Source of the DNA: Syngnathus acus
Taxonomy: Eukaryota > Chordata > Actinopteri > Syngnathiformes > Syngnathidae
DNA: 64,000 bases
Assembly: GCF_901709675.1 (NCBI RefSeq)
Contig: NC_051098.1
Coordinates: forward strand, 4,662,000 to 4,725,999
Direction: 5' to 3'
The notes below the pieces were generated by a model. It made no database searches and was not told the origin of the DNA. It worked only from the letters and a program-made list of their open reading frames with translations. Shown here piece after piece: positions 46,367 to 57,783 of the stretch. Every line of letters starts with the position of its first letter. Position 1 is the first letter of the stretch. The position numbers and the translations under genes were made by a program.

Positions 46367-47057
46367 CAGTGCTTCTCAAATAGTGGGGCGCGCCCCCCTT
46401 GGGGGGCGCGGTGCAATACCTGGGGGGGCGCGTGTGACCCTGGGGAACAGGCTTTTTTTTTTTTTTTTTTTTGGCAGTATTAGAATAAAGTGTAATTGCG
46501 CATTTACTACAGTAGGCGGCAGTGGCGCTCTCATTGTTACTTCTGTCACGTTTGCGACAGTGCAACATTTTACGACTTACAAGACAACAGGTTTGCCTTG
46601 GTTAGCACAAATTGTTTAATTCACCTTGTTTTGTAGGTTCAAGTGTTTTATATATTGTGCTCCTGAGTTAATGTTGCTGAACTGAATATAAATAAGTTAT
46701 TATTTTTTTAGTTTTTGTAGTTTATTAGTTATTAAAATTATTAAATATTATTTATTGATTTGATTTAATTTTGCAATGGTGCAATTAGTTGGTCAAACAT
46801 GTTTACAGTTTAAACAAGGATTTATTTATTCTTAATTTCAGGCATTGATGCACTTAAAATCTTTTCTGTTGCAGACTTAAAACACGATTTGATAAAGTTA
46901 TTCTTTGTAAGTTTGACCATATGTCTTTCTTTTTTTCTTTAATGTTAATAAGGATAAAATGTTATGCAGAGATGGATAGTCACGGTGGGGAGTGGGGGGC
47001 GCGAATAGTTTTCTTCTTGCTAGGGGGGGCGTAACAGAAAATAATTGAGAAGCACTG
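46367..47057. mobile_element. hAT element, 691 bp, 8-bp TSD, inside the LINE
   Basis: Ends CAGTGCTTCTCAAATAG and ATTGAGAAGCACTG. GTTTACAC at 46359-46366 and 47058-47065. GGGGGGCGCG-rich segments lie near both ends. Non-coding interior with A/T runs. Removing it restores the LINE frame across ...LVYT/N..., confirming the borders. Confidence 0.93.
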
Positions 47058-47132
47058 GTTTACACCAATATAAAGGATGCATTCAGAGCAGCCCCCCGCC
47101 CCCACCTCGGCTCTTCAGACCACCTATCTGTT

Positions 47133-49124
47133 ATGCTAATCCCTGCATACAGGCCCCTGCTGATCAGAGCAAAACCCACAGTGAAGCAGGTGAGGGTGTG
47201 GTCTGAGGGGGCCATGGAGGCACTCCAGGACTGCTTTGAGTGCTCTGACTGGGACATGTTCAAGTCAGCAGCAACATATGACAATCAGATCGACATTGAT
47301 GAGTACGCCATGACTGTGTCAGACTACATCAACAAATGCTCCGAGGACGTCAGCACCACTAAGAACATCATCACCCGAGCCAACCAACGACCCTGGATGA
47401 CTGAGGATGTACGTCATACGCTACGAGCACGGAACTCAGCCTTCAAGTCTGGCGACAAGGAGGCACTGAGGACAGCGAGAGCCAACTTGAACCGTGCCAT
47501 CAGGCTAGCGAAGCGAAGCCACAGTCAAAAAATTCAGGATTTTTTCCACGACGCCAATAACACCAGGAGTATGTGGCAAGGCATACGGGCGATCACGGAC
47601 TACAACTTACCCTCCCCCCCGGTGGGTGAGGTTGATGCTGACTTCCTGAATGGTCTAAATAACTTCTTTGGGCGTTTTGAGGCACTAAACAGCACTCCTG
47701 CAGTTAAAACTGTTCCCCACCAGGAAGAGGAGGCCCTCTGCCTTGACTCAGCCGACGTGTGGAAGACTCTGAGAAGAGTCAACCCACGTAAGGCCCCAGG
47801 CCCCGACAACATACCTGGGCGGGTGTTCAAAGAATGTGCAGGCCAGCTGGCTGGTGTCATCACAGACATTTTTAACATCTCGCTGGACCAAGCCAAAGTG
47901 CCAGTGTGCTTCAAGGCTGCCTCCATCATTCCGGTGCCGAAGAAACCTCAAATCACCTCATGGAATGACTACAGACCTGTGGCACTGACTCCCACCATGA
48001 TGAAGTGCTTCGAAAGGCTGCTCAAAGATCACATCGTCTCCAGACTCCCCCCAACATTCGATCCATTCCAGTTTGCCTACCGGCAGAACCGCTCTACTGA
48101 GGATGCCATCTCCTCCGTTCTTCACCTGAGCCTGGCTCACCTGGAGGAGAGGAACACCCACGTGCGGTTGCTGTTCCTGGACTTCAGCTCAGCGTTTAAC
48201 ACCATCATTCCACAACATCTGGTGGAAAAACTGGAACACCTGGGCTTCAGCACCCCCCTTCGGAACTGGCTGCTAGACTTCCTCACCAACAGACCTCAGT
48301 CAGTCCGGGTCGGACAGAACACCTCAGATGTCATCACCCTCAGCACAGGCTCCCCTCAGGGCTGCGTCCTGAGCCCCCTGCTGTTCACCCTGATGACACA
48401 CGACTGCGCCCCCAGGTTCACCACCAATCACATCGTGAAGTTTGCAGACGACACAACGGTGGTGGGCCTCATCAGGGACAACAACGACCTGGACTACAGA
48501 GAGGAGGTGGAGCAGTTGGTGGGCTGGTGCAGAGAAAACAGCCTGATCCTGAATGTGGAGAAGACGAAGGAGATCATCGTCGACTTCAGGAAGAACCAGC
48601 CTCACCACGCTCCACTGATCATCAACAGCTCAGCTGTGGAGGTGGTCAGCAGCACTAAATTCCTGGGAGTCCACATCACAGACGACCTCACCTGGACTGT
48701 GAACACCACAACACTGGTCAAGAGGGCACAGAAGCGCTTGTACTTCCTGCGGAGGATGAGGAGAGCCCACCTGCCCCCACCCATCATGAGGACGTTCTAC
48801 CGAAGCACCATAGAGAGCATTCTGACAAGCTGTCTCTCGGTGTGGTGTGGAGGTTGCAGCGCCTCCGATTGGAAGAACCTGAGGAGAGTGGTGAGGACAG
48901 CAGAGAGGATCATCGGGGCTCCTCTTCCCTCCATTCAGGACTTGTCATCCCAGCGCTGCGTGTCCCGAGCCCGAAATATTATCAGTGACCCATCACACCC
49001 CCACCATGGACTGTTCTCCCTGCTGCCCTCTGGGAAGAGGTTTCGCAGCATCCGCTGCAGGTCCACCAGGTTCTGCAATAGTCTTTTCCCTGCTGTCGTC
49101 AGACTGTTGAACATTCAAACGTAG
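47133..49124 (+). CDS. LINE reverse transcriptase ORF (open, 663 codons)
   Basis: The frame is open from the end of the endonuclease domain to the natural stop. RT motifs: PRKAPGPDNIPGRVFK, FKAASIIPVPKK, DYRPVALTPTMMKCFERL, FDPFQFAYRQNRSTEDAI, LFLDFSSAFNTIIP, STGSPQGCVLSPLLFTLMTH, and the catalytic FADD at about residue 436 (KFADDTTVVGLI), then TKEIIVDFRK. The C-terminal end has RRMRRAHLPPPIMRTFYRST. The frame is intact although the element lacks its 5' end, so it is not autonomous. Confidence 0.9.
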   Translation: MLIPAYRPLLIRAKPTVKQVRVWSEGAMEALQDCFECSDWDMFKSAATYDNQIDIDEYAMTVSDYINKCSEDVSTTKNIITRANQRPWMTEDVRHTLRARNSAFKSGDKEALRTARANLNRAIRLAKRSHSQKIQDFFHDANNTRSMWQGIRAITDYNLPSPPVGEVDADFLNGLNNFFGRFEALNSTPAVKTVPHQEEEALCLDSADVWKTLRRVNPRKAPGPDNIPGRVFKECAGQLAGVITDIFNISLDQAKVPVCFKAASIIPVPKKPQITSWNDYRPVALTPTMMKCFERLLKDHIVSRLPPTFDPFQFAYRQNRSTEDAISSVLHLSLAHLEERNTHVRLLFLDFSSAFNTIIPQHLVEKLEHLGFSTPLRNWLLDFLTNRPQSVRVGQNTSDVITLSTGSPQGCVLSPLLFTLMTHDCAPRFTTNHIVKFADDTTVVGLIRDNNDLDYREEVEQLVGWCRENSLILNVEKTKEIIVDFRKNQPHHAPLIINSSAVEVVSSTKFLGVHITDDLTWTVNTTTLVKRAQKRLYFLRRMRRAHLPPPIMRTFYRSTIESILTSCLSVWCGGCSASDWKNLRRVVRTAERIIGAPLPSIQDLSSQRCVSRARNIISDPSHPHHGLFSLLPSGKRFRSIRCRSTRFCNSLFPAVVRLLNIQT

Positions 49125-49211
49125 CATTCCTCTGCACACTTGTAAATACTGCTTTTGTCTCCTGCACTGTTTACATACTTTATCACTGCTGCACTTTGTA
49201 CTTTATAATTA

Positions 49212-50547
49212 CCGTATTTTCCGCCCTAAAAGGCGCACCGGGTTATAAGGCGCACCTTCAATGAACGGCCCATTTTAAAACTTTGTCCATATATAAGGCG
49301 CACCGGCTTATAAGGCGCATAAAATAGAAGCTATACTGCATCAAACTGAGGTTGACTAGGGTTGCGGTATGCATCCACTAGCCAATAACCAACGAGCCCT
49401 CTATAAACAATCGCGTTTCTCAAACGATCTCCTATAAAATGATCAGAACTGACTAAAGTTCGATCTAACGCATTGGTACTACTTACCTATGTTTCCCTTC
49501 CATATCGATCCGTAGATTTACTCGAAACATTAACAGAGCAGCCTATTTTGACAGGAAATAGCCTGGTACGTATAGCAGCTATCGCAATAGCATTAGCCAT
49601 CCGCAAAGTCTCACGAGCCTCAGCGAAGTGTAAACAATCGCGTTTCTCAAACGATCTCCTATAAAATGATCGGAACTGACTAAAGTTCGATCCAACGCAT
49701 TTGTACTACTTACCTATGTTTCCCTTCCATATCGATCCGTAGATTTACTCGAAACATTAACAGAGCAGCCTATTTTGACATGAAATAGCCTGGTACGTAT
49801 AGCAGCTATCGCAATAGCATTAGCCATCCGCAAAGTCTCACGAGCCTCACCTCGCAATCTCCCATGAGCCTCAGCAAAGTGTAAACAATCGCGTTTCTCA
49901 AACGATCTCCTATAAAATGATCGGAACTGACTAAAGTTCGATCCAACGCATTTGTACTACTTACCTATGTTTCCCTTCCATATCGATCCGTAGATTTACT
50001 CGAAACATTAACAGAGCAGCCTATTTTGACATGAAATAGCCTGGTACGTATAGCAGCTATCGCAATAGCATTAGCCATCCGCAAAGTCTCACGAGCCTCA
50101 CCTCGCAATCTCCCATGAGCCTCAGCAAAGTGTAAACAATCGCGTTTCTCAAACGATCTCCTATAAAATGATCGGAACTGACTAAAGTTCGATCTAACGC
50201 ATTGGTACTACTTACCTATGTTTCCCTTCCATATCGATCCGTAGATTTACTCGAAACATTAACAGAGCAGCCTATTTTGACAGGAAATAGCCTCGCGGGT
50301 ACAACAGCTATTCGGTGACGCCCCCTGACTACAGTTGCCGTAATGCTGGGAAGCGATGCGACCTTGTAATTTATTAGTCGTACTAAAACGTACTGAAACA
50401 TTTTGGCAGAGCACTGTGTACAACCAGTATGGATCAACAAATTCATCAGTTGATCCATATATAAGGCGCACTGGCCTATAAGGCGCACTGTCGGCTTTTG
50501 AGAAAATTTTAGGTTTTTAGGTGCGCCTTTTAGGGCGGAAAATACGG
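49212..50547. mobile_element. pogo-type MITE with expanded internal repeats
   Basis: Ends CCGTATTTTCCGCCCTAAAA and mirror TTTTAGGGCGGAAAATACGG, TA on both sides. Subterminal TAAGGCGCACC repeats. The interior holds four tandem copies of a block of about 225-255 bp (AACAATCGCGTTTCTCAAAC, ACTGACTAAAGTTCGATC, CATATCGATCCGTAGATTTA, ATAGCAGCTATCGCAATAGC) starting near 49408, 49632, 49885 and 50140. It lies in the 3' UTR of the L2-like LINE. Confidence 0.88.
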
Positions 50548-51433
50548 TATCTTATTTCATATTTTTATATAGAATGTCACTTTTTAACCAGCCGAAATAC
50601 CTCTACATTGTTGAAAGCCGTATGCAACGAAATTTCGTTTTGTACACACCTAGTGTTGACAAAATGACAATAAAGTTCTGTCTAAGTCTAAGTCTAAAAG
50701 GTAATGTATTTCTTGTCGGGGAGTTAGTGTGGAGTTTGTTTAATCATACAGTGGTGGATTCATTTATTGAATGTGAATTCATTTGTGAGGCAAGAACAGT
50801 CCTGGCTTAAAGGTCCACTCAGATGTATCTTATCTCTTCCAGTCATCGAGAGATTTTGCCTGCCACCTGACGCAAAAGTAGTGTACAAAGATGCAACAGG
50901 GACAGAAGTTGATGGAGACATTTTTAGTGACCTTGTCAGCCAAGGCAATGTGGTTCTAAAAGTCTTCTCAAGTGACGGCGAGAAATGTAAAGGATTCAAT
51001 GACATAATGCAACCTAATGTCAAATGGTGTAACCTGCCAGTATACAGAATAATAAATCTGCAGTCTAATGTGAAATAAATGTAATTTACTTTTGCAATGC
51101 AACAATATGTTTTGTTTTTTAACAAGTTGTCACATTTAGAAAAATATGTTTTTAGGATATATGTGTTGCCAAAATGCATTCAAATTTACATACTGTCCAG
51201 ATATACAGTAGATGATTTAAATTTAATGTTTTCAGAATAAAGTAATTAAATACACTAAAAGGTGGTTCAAATATTCAATATTTATCATTCTTTGTGGTTA
51301 GACTACTTGATATTTTCAGGGACATTCAGTCTGACTTTCGTTAAATAGTCTAAATGTCATTTCAATTGCCATAAATCCAACATGAATACCAAATGTATTT
51401 TTGATAAATCTAATGCATGCCTTTAAAACAATT

Positions 51434-54400
51434 CATCCATCCATCCATCCATCTTCTTCCGCTTATCCGGGGTCGGGTCGCGGGGGCAGCAGCTTCAGGA
51501 GGGACTCCCAGACTTCCCTCTCCCCAGCCACTTCATCTAGCTCATCCCGGGGGATCCCAAGGCGTTCCCAGGCCAGCCGAGAGACATAGTCTCTCCAGCG
51601 CGTCCTGGGTCGTCCCCGAGGTCTCCTACCGGTGGGACATGCCCGGAACACCTCCCCAGGGAGGCGTCCAGGAGGCATCCTGATGAGATGCCCGAGCCAC
51701 CTCATCTGGCTCCTCTCAACGTGGAGGAGTAGCGACTCTACTCCGAGTCTCTCCCGGATGACCGAACTTCTCACCCTATCTCTAAGGGAGAGCCCGGACA
51801 TCCTGCGGAGAAAACTCATTTCGGCCGCTTGTATCCGGGATCTCGTTCTTTCGGTCACGACCCATAGCTCGTGACCATAGGTGAGGGTAGGAGCGTAAAT
51901 CGACCGGTAAATTGAGAGCTTTGCCTTTTGGCTCAGCTCTCTCTTTACCACGACGGACCGGTACAGAGTCCGCATTACTGCCGACGCTGCACCGATCCGC
52001 CTGTCGATCTCGCGCTCCATCCTCCCCTCACTCGTGAACAAGACCCCAAGATACTTAAACTCCTCCACTTGGGGCAGGATCTCATCCCCGATCCGGAGAG
52101 GGCATTCCACCCTTTTCCGATCGAGGACCATGGACTCGGATTTGGAGGTGCTGACCCTCATCCCGACCGCTTCACACTCGGCTGCGAACCGCTCCAGTGA
52201 GAGCTGGAGATCACGGCCTGAAGAAGCCAACAGCACAACGTCGTCTGCAAAAAGCAGAGACGCGATGCTGAGGTCCCCAAACCGGACACCCTCAACGCCT
52301 CGGCTGCACCTAGAAATTCTGTCCATAAAAATTATGAACAGAATCGGTGACAAAGGGCAGCCTTGGCGGAGTCCAACCCTCACTGGGAACGAATCCGACT
52401 TACTGCCGGAAATGCGGACCACACTCTGGCATCGGTGATACAGGGACCGAACCGCCCTTATCAGTTGGCTCGGTACCCCGTACTCCCGAAGCACCCCCCA
52501 CAGAACCTCCCGAGGGACACGGTCGAACGCCTTCTCCAAGTCCACAAAACACATGTGGACTGGTTGGGCGAACTCCCATGCACCCTCGAGGATCCTGTTG
52601 AGGGTGAAGAGCTGGTCCACTGTTCCACGGCCAGGACGAAAGCCACACTGTTCCTCCTGAATCCGAGGTTCGACCTCCCGACGGACCCTCCTCTCCAGCA
52701 CCCCTGAATAGACCTTACCAGGGAGGCTGAGGAGTGTAATTCCCCTGTAATTGGAACACACCCTCCGGTCCCCCTTCTTAAAGAGGGGAACCACCACCCC
52801 AGTCTGCCAATCCAGAGGCACTGTCCCCGATGTCCACGCGATGCTGTAGAGACGTGTCAGCCATGACAGCCCCACAACATCCAGAGCCCTTAAGAAATCC
52901 GGGCGGATCTCATCCACCCCCGGGGCCTTGCCACCGAGGAGTTTTTTAACTACCTCAGTGACTTCAACCCCAGAGATTGGAGAGTCCGCCTCAGAGTCCC
53001 CAGGCCCTGCTTCCACAATGGAAGGCGTGTCGGTGGAATTGAGGAGGTCTTCGAAGTATTCTCCCCACCGACACACGACGTCCCGAGTCGAGGTCAGCAG
53101 CACGCCATCTCCACTGTAAACAGTGTTGACGTTGCACTGCTTCCCCCTCCTGAGATGCCGGATGGTGGACCAGAATTTCCTCGAAGCCGTCCGGAAGTCA
53201 TTCTCCATGGCCTCGCCGAACTCCTCCCACGCCCGGGTTTTTGCCTCAGCAACCGCCGAAGCCGCGTTCTGCTTGGCCATCCGGTACCTGTCAGCTGCCT
53301 CCGGAGTCCCGCAGGCCAAAACGGCCCGATAGGACTCCTTCTTCAGCTTGACGGCATCCCTTACCGCCGGTGTCCACCAGCGGGTTCGGGGATTGCCGCC
53401 ACGACAGGCACCAATGACCTTACGGCCACAGCTCCGGTCGGCCGCCTCAACAATGGAGGCGCGGAACAAGGTCCACTCGGACTCAATGTCCCCCGCCTCC
53501 CCTGGGACGTGGGAAAAGCTCTGCCGGAGGTGGGAGTTGAAGCTCTTCCTGACAGGGGATTCCGCCAGACGTTCCCAGCAGACCCTCACAGAACGTTTGG
53601 GTCTGCCAGGTCGGACCGGCATCTTCCCCCACCATCGGAGCCAACCCACCACCAGGTGGTGATCAGTTGACAGCTCCGCCCCTCTCTTCGCCCGAGTGTC
53701 CAAAACATGCGGCCGCAAATCCGATGACACGACTACAAAGTCGATCATCGAACTGCGGCCTAGGGTGTCCTGGTGCCAAGTGCACACATGGACACCCTTA
53801 TGTTTGAACATGGTGTTCATTATTGAAAATCCGTGTCGAGCACAGAAGTCCAACAATAGAACACCGCTCGGGTTCAGATCGGGGGGGCCGTTCCTCCCAA
53901 TCACGCCCTTCCAGGTCTCACTGTCATTGCCCACGTGAGCATTGAAGTCACCCAGTAGAACGACGGAGTCCCCAGAAGGAGCGCTCTCCAGCACTTCCTC
54001 CAGGGACTCCAAGAAGGGTGGGTACTCTGAGCTGCCGTTTGGTGCATAGACACAAACAACAGTCAGGACCCGTCCCCCCACCCGAAGGCGGAGGGAGGCT
54101 ACCCTCTCGTTCACCGGGGTGAACCCCAATGTGCAGGCGCCCAGCCGGGGGGCAATAAGTATACCCACACCTGCTCGACGCCTCTCACCGTGGGCAACTC
54201 CAGAGTGGAAGAGAGTCCAGCCCCTCTCGAGAGGGCTTGTACCGGAACCCAAACTGTGCGTGGAGGCAAGTCCGACTATATCTAGTCGGAACTTTTCTGC
54301 CTCGCACACCAGCTCGGGCTCCTTTCCAGCCAGAGAGGTGACATTCCATGTCCCAAGAGCCAGCTTCTGCAGCCGGGGATCAGACCGCCAAGGTCCCTGC

Positions 54401-54658
54401 CTTTGGCCGCCGCCCAGCTTGCAATGCACCCGACCCCTTTGGCCCCTCCCACAGGTGGTGAGCCCATGGGAAGGGGGACCCACGTTTCCTTTTCGGGCTG
54501 AGCCCGGCCGGGCCCCATGGGCGAAGGCCCGGCCACCAGACGCTCGCCTTCGAGCCCCGCCTCCAGGCCTGGCTCCAGAGGGGGGCCCCGGTGACCCGCG
54601 TCCGGGCGAGGGAAAACGTGATCCATTAATTTTTTTTCGTCATAAGGGGCTGATGAGC
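51434..54658 (-). mobile_element. Nearly complete RTE-type LINE (Rex3-like)
   Basis: The 3' end lies at low coordinates: (ATGG)n tail (plus strand (CATC)n at 51434-51453) preceded by GGATAAGCGGAAG. The GC-rich 5' leader with GGGGCCCCCCTCTGGAGCC and GCCCATGGGGCCCGGCCGGG reaches about 54640. AAACAATT occurs at 51426-51433 and at 54659-54666, a candidate 8-bp TSD giving a unit of 3.2 kb. It lies in the SAMD3-like intron 2, opposite to that gene. Confidence 0.88.
51463..54483 (-). CDS. RTE endonuclease-reverse transcriptase polyprotein, intact 1006-codon ORF
   Basis: N-terminal AP-type endonuclease: [11 protein letters not shown] (about residues 43-53), [25 protein letters not shown] (176-187), [18 protein letters not shown] and [11 protein letters not shown]. 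Reverse transcriptase: [79 protein letters not shown] and catalytic FADD near residue 745 ([13 protein letters not shown]). C-terminal region: [48 protein letters not shown]. No stop or frameshift, the usual RTE length. The frame may open upstream of the Met used here. Where most enzymes have the catalytic Glu of the first endonuclease block, this one reads [12 protein letters not shown], which I believe is family-typical. Confidence 0.93.
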   Translation of the reverse strand: MGPPSHGLTTCGRGQRGRVHCKLGGGQRQGPWRSDPRLQKLALGTWNVTSLAGKEPELVCEAEKFRLDIVGLASTHSLGSGTSPLERGWTLFHSGVAHGERRRAGVGILIAPRLGACTLGFTPVNERVASLRLRVGGRVLTVVCVYAPNGSSEYPPFLESLEEVLESAPSGDSVVLLGDFNAHVGNDSETWKGVIGRNGPPDLNPSGVLLLDFCARHGFSIMNTMFKHKGVHVCTWHQDTLGRSSMIDFVVVSSDLRPHVLDTRAKRGAELSTDHHLVVGWLRWWGKMPVRPGRPKRSVRVCWERLAESPVRKSFNSHLRQSFSHVPGEAGDIESEWTLFRASIVEAADRSCGRKVIGACRGGNPRTRWWTPAVRDAVKLKKESYRAVLACGTPEAADRYRMAKQNAASAVAEAKTRAWEEFGEAMENDFRTASRKFWSTIRHLRRGKQCNVNTVYSGDGVLLTSTRDVVCRWGEYFEDLLNSTDTPSIVEAGPGDSEADSPISGVEVTEVVKKLLGGKAPGVDEIRPDFLRALDVVGLSWLTRLYSIAWTSGTVPLDWQTGVVVPLFKKGDRRVCSNYRGITLLSLPGKVYSGVLERRVRREVEPRIQEEQCGFRPGRGTVDQLFTLNRILEGAWEFAQPVHMCFVDLEKAFDRVPREVLWGVLREYGVPSQLIRAVRSLYHRCQSVVRISGSKSDSFPVRVGLRQGCPLSPILFIIFMDRISRCSRGVEGVRFGDLSIASLLFADDVVLLASSGRDLQLSLERFAAECEAVGMRVSTSKSESMVLDRKRVECPLRIGDEILPQVEEFKYLGVLFTSEGRMEREIDRRIGAASAVMRTLYRSVVVKRELSQKAKLSIYRSIYAPTLTYGHELWVVTERTRSRIQAAEMSFLRRMSGLSLRDRVRSSVIRERLGVESLLLHVERSQMRWLGHLIRMPPGRLPGEVFRACPTGRRPRGRPRTRWRDYVSRLAWERLGIPRDELDEVAGEREVWESLLKLLPPRPDPG

Positions 54659-55260
54659 AAACAATTTTTGAAGATATTTCTGAATTGCCCATCAAGATTG
54701 AGATCTGTTGGTGTGCTGTTTCACGTCGTGAACGTGCTGTTGCTTGGTTAGATCAAAAATCTAGAATTTTCTTGGTGCTCCTTGTCCTCTCCGCCCGAGT
54801 GGTCTGACTCAAGCTTCAGTTCAAGTGCAAGTACATCAACTATACTTCTCCTGCCCTCCAAATATGTTGAATATCCGAAGACAGTAAGCTCAACCACTCT
54901 CACTCATCAAGACTCCGAAGGCCAGGTTGAAGGTTGACTCCAGGTTTAATAACAAGGGAAAGGGTGAAACTGGGAGAATACAAACCACATTGTATAATCA
55001 GTCATACGAACTAAATGAATTAAATCAATATGAAATCTCAATCAAGCTTTTATCCTATCGTCTAACATCACAGAAAACTATAATTTCAGAACTCAAAAGA
55101 TCTATTTCGATCCATAATAACTTAAACAAAGATACATACCAACGATGCCTTGTATAACACAAAATGTAGGTAGCAGTTTTGCCGAACTGCAGGAGAGAAT
55201 AGAACAAGCAGCGTTCTCTTTAAACACTGTGCTGAAACCTGCGCTTACTTCCTGATTCTA
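54659..55260 (+). other. SAMD3-like intronic/exonic remnant
   Basis: Contains the Ser-rich frame described under the SAMD3-like pseudogene (about 54770-54930), which ends at a stop at 54930. The following 77-codon frame (54927-55157) shows no family signature. Exon borders cannot be fixed by eye. Confidence 0.4.
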
Positions 55261-57783
55261 GTCACGTGACCTACTCTATCTTAAAACTGATCACAGACTA
55301 CAAAGACATGAAAGACATGACAATACTCCTGGATGAGGTCCCTAGGAAGAAACCAAGAGTTGAGGGTACAATTGATGCGGCATCTGCTAAAAAGGTAGTG
55401 AAAAAGCTCAGTTCTCACAGGTTTCTTAAAATCAACATTTATCATTCTTAAGCTCTAGAAAAGCTGTTAATCACATTTGTTGCTTCTTTTTTTTTCAAAG
55501 TTGATTGAAACTGTACTTGGAACCAGCTCAGGTGGTGAAGAGGTCCTTCAAGAATATCGCACAACACAAACTCTAACAGATGCTACCAGAAGAAAATTGA
55601 TCAATGTAATAGTGGCACACATGATTGATAAACGCAGGTATGTGTGTTCTATTTGTCTGTACTGTTCTATTTTTAACAAGTAACTGCTTTGCCGTTACAT
55701 TAATATAAAAGGCTAATTTAATCTCTTCTCAGGCAACTCCCCTCCAAAGCTGTTCGAGAAGAGTACGCTCTTGGGATAGTGACAGTGTTCCCGTCCCTCA
55801 AAGACCCATACTCCAAGAAAGACTATGTATAGTCATTATTATTGTTTTGGGTTGTTGGGTTCTGTGTACATTACAGTAACATTTAGATTCTGAGATTTCT
55901 CAGGAGCTTATGAGTTTGACAACAGATTAATTTTGAATGTATTTCCATTTTAGGAACACTTCTATGATGCTGCAAGCAGCACCGGATACATTTCTTGGCG
56001 TCTGAAGACGATCCAGAGAAAGATTAGAAGAGGAACTGCATCTACAAGTAGCCCCACTGGCTTTTCACCAGGAGAGAAAGAAAGAAAGAAATAACTGTCC
56101 ACAAACTAGATAATGTTCCCATTAACATTTACTTGTACTTAATTGTACTATTCTATTACCTACAGGCTAGGCTTTGTTTTTTAAAGTGAGTTGTGTTCAC
56201 TTTTCTTCAGGGGGCCCAAATTTCCGAAGGTCCATTATTGTTGAACAGCAGCCTGATGGGGATGCATGCCAGGAAGCCATCTCTTTGCTCAAACATACAA
56301 GACACTTCCTTAATTTTCCAGAAGATGAGAGAGACCTTTCAGCACCGTCAGAAGCTTATCAATGACCCAGACAAAAGTCTTGATATCCTCTCCATCTTCC
56401 CAAGATTCCTGGATACAAAGGGATTGGTAAGTATGAAATAGGACGTTTAGAGAGGCTTGAAATGTTGTGCTGAATGTGGTAGTAGTATATTTTCTTTGTT
56501 ATAGGTGAATCAAGATTTCACTCTCCTGTTTGATGATGAGGTTTCCACCAGGCTGCTTCAGAAATGGGATCCGATCTTCAGGTATAACATCATCAGAGGC
56601 CGAGCAGCTCACCTCAACACCAGAGTTGCGTCAATTGGTGCAGTCAGCAGAGCGTCCACCAGGAAGTGATCTTGATGAGGCACCAAGTGAGTTTTGTTCT
56701 ATAGAATTTGCTATAAGCAGTTACAGTTCAATACAAGTTCAAGTGACCCTATTAATAAAGGTCAATTTAATTTTTTATGTTACTGGACTTCAATTGAATT
56801 TTTTTTGTTACTGGACTTCAATTGTTTATTCTGTGTATTTCAAATGATTTTTTGAAATAATTTTCTTTAGCTGTCAGATTACAGTTTATTGCAGCACATT
56901 TTATCTCTTCAACTGTTACACTTAAACATGCAGGATTTAAAAAAGTGCCTTTTCAACATTTCAACTGCTGTTAGCCCTTTACAAAAGCCATTCCATTCTC
57001 AACTCACAGAAAATGCTGTTTCTAGTTCTCATTCAAACTTCAACAATATCTTTTGAAGTATTTGCAGTTAATTATATTCTCGTGACTCAAATTATATTCT
57101 CGTGACTCAAATTATATTCTCGTGACTCTTTATCCATAGCCTATGACCAAGAGATGGCCTCCCTGTTGCTGCTGTTACATCTCCTTCCGCCACCACCAGG
57201 GGGATCGAAATGTCCAAAAATCAGCGCCTCTGATGCAGTTGAGAGACTTGTAGTCTTTCATAAGGTAATTATAGTTAATTTATAGTTTTTATGATGACTT
57301 GTCATCTCACCCTGATGTGTAAAAGTATATAATAAGTGGTGGATGAAACAAATTGCAGTCGAGTTTACATAGGATGTTTGAATAATGAATTCTGTAACGC
57401 TATTTTATCTGACTTACCCTGACTCTAACGTCCAATGTCCTTGTCAACCCCAGTCTTGCTGCAGTTTGGAAGAACATCTTCAGAATCAGCAGAGCCAGCA
57501 GCCGTACCTCCTGGCCGTTGGGCGCCAGAAGAGGAAGATTGACAACTTCTATGTCTCCATGGACAAGCCTCTCATCCCCTGCCAAGCCAACCGCTCCCTT
57601 GGGGCATTTGATGAGCTTTTTAAAGCTCATTTTGTGTTCAATGTGTCTTATGATGGTGCGCTTGTGAATTTTTATACCTTTCTGCAGACAACAGTCTATA
57701 ACATTGATATGGGGAAAAATGGAGTCACCAAGAGTTCGAGACTTGAGAGCCAAACTCCTTAACCAAGAAATACCTCTTGTATG

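Larger units (their letters stand above)
46145..50697 (+). mobile_element. L2/CR1-group LINE, 5' truncated, carrying two later insertions
   Basis: It starts inside the endonuclease domain (ITAVYVPPSAN, FIIAGDFNQASM, RGENTLDLVYT), is interrupted by a hAT at 46367-47057, and resumes (NIKDAFRAAPRPHLGSSDHL) into the RT frame. The 3' UTR after 49127 is interrupted by a pogo MITE at 49212-50547 and ends with GACAATAAAGTTCTG and (TCTAAG)n, the short-repeat tail of L2-type elements. It lies in intron 1 of the SAMD3-like gene. Rex1/Babar versus L2 assignment needs a tree. Confidence 0.85.
45966..57783 (+). pseudogene. Fish-specific SAMD3-like gene, frameshifted
   Basis: Exons with good splice sites: 45966-46059 (MLVQVRYCQQQKYVKLDEVD...), 50843 to about 50986 (VIERFCLPPDAKVVYKDATG), then a Ser-rich segment about 54770-54930 (EWSDSSFSSSASTSTILLLP; borders unsure), about 55266-55395 (DEVPRKKPRVEG), 55501-55637 (RTTQTLTDATRRKLINVIV), 55733-55826 (LPSKAVREEYALGIVTVFPS), 55955 to about 56047 (EHFYDAASSTGYISWRLKT), 56211-56426, 56505 to about 56687, 57140 to about 57264, and 57454 to the end. 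This is the pattern of the multicopy 'SAMD3-like' proteins of fish, whose function is unknown. The first two exons look like a PB1/ubiquitin-like fold (inference). Frameshifts near 56304, 56601 and 57715 break the frame, with family-like sequence continuing in the new frame each time. LINEs fill introns 1 and 2. Confidence 0.75.

Noticed and set aside
52034-54751. Plus-strand frames of 60-210 codons over the RTE
   Set aside because: Antisense shadows of the 1006-codon minus-strand ORF; no independent motif.
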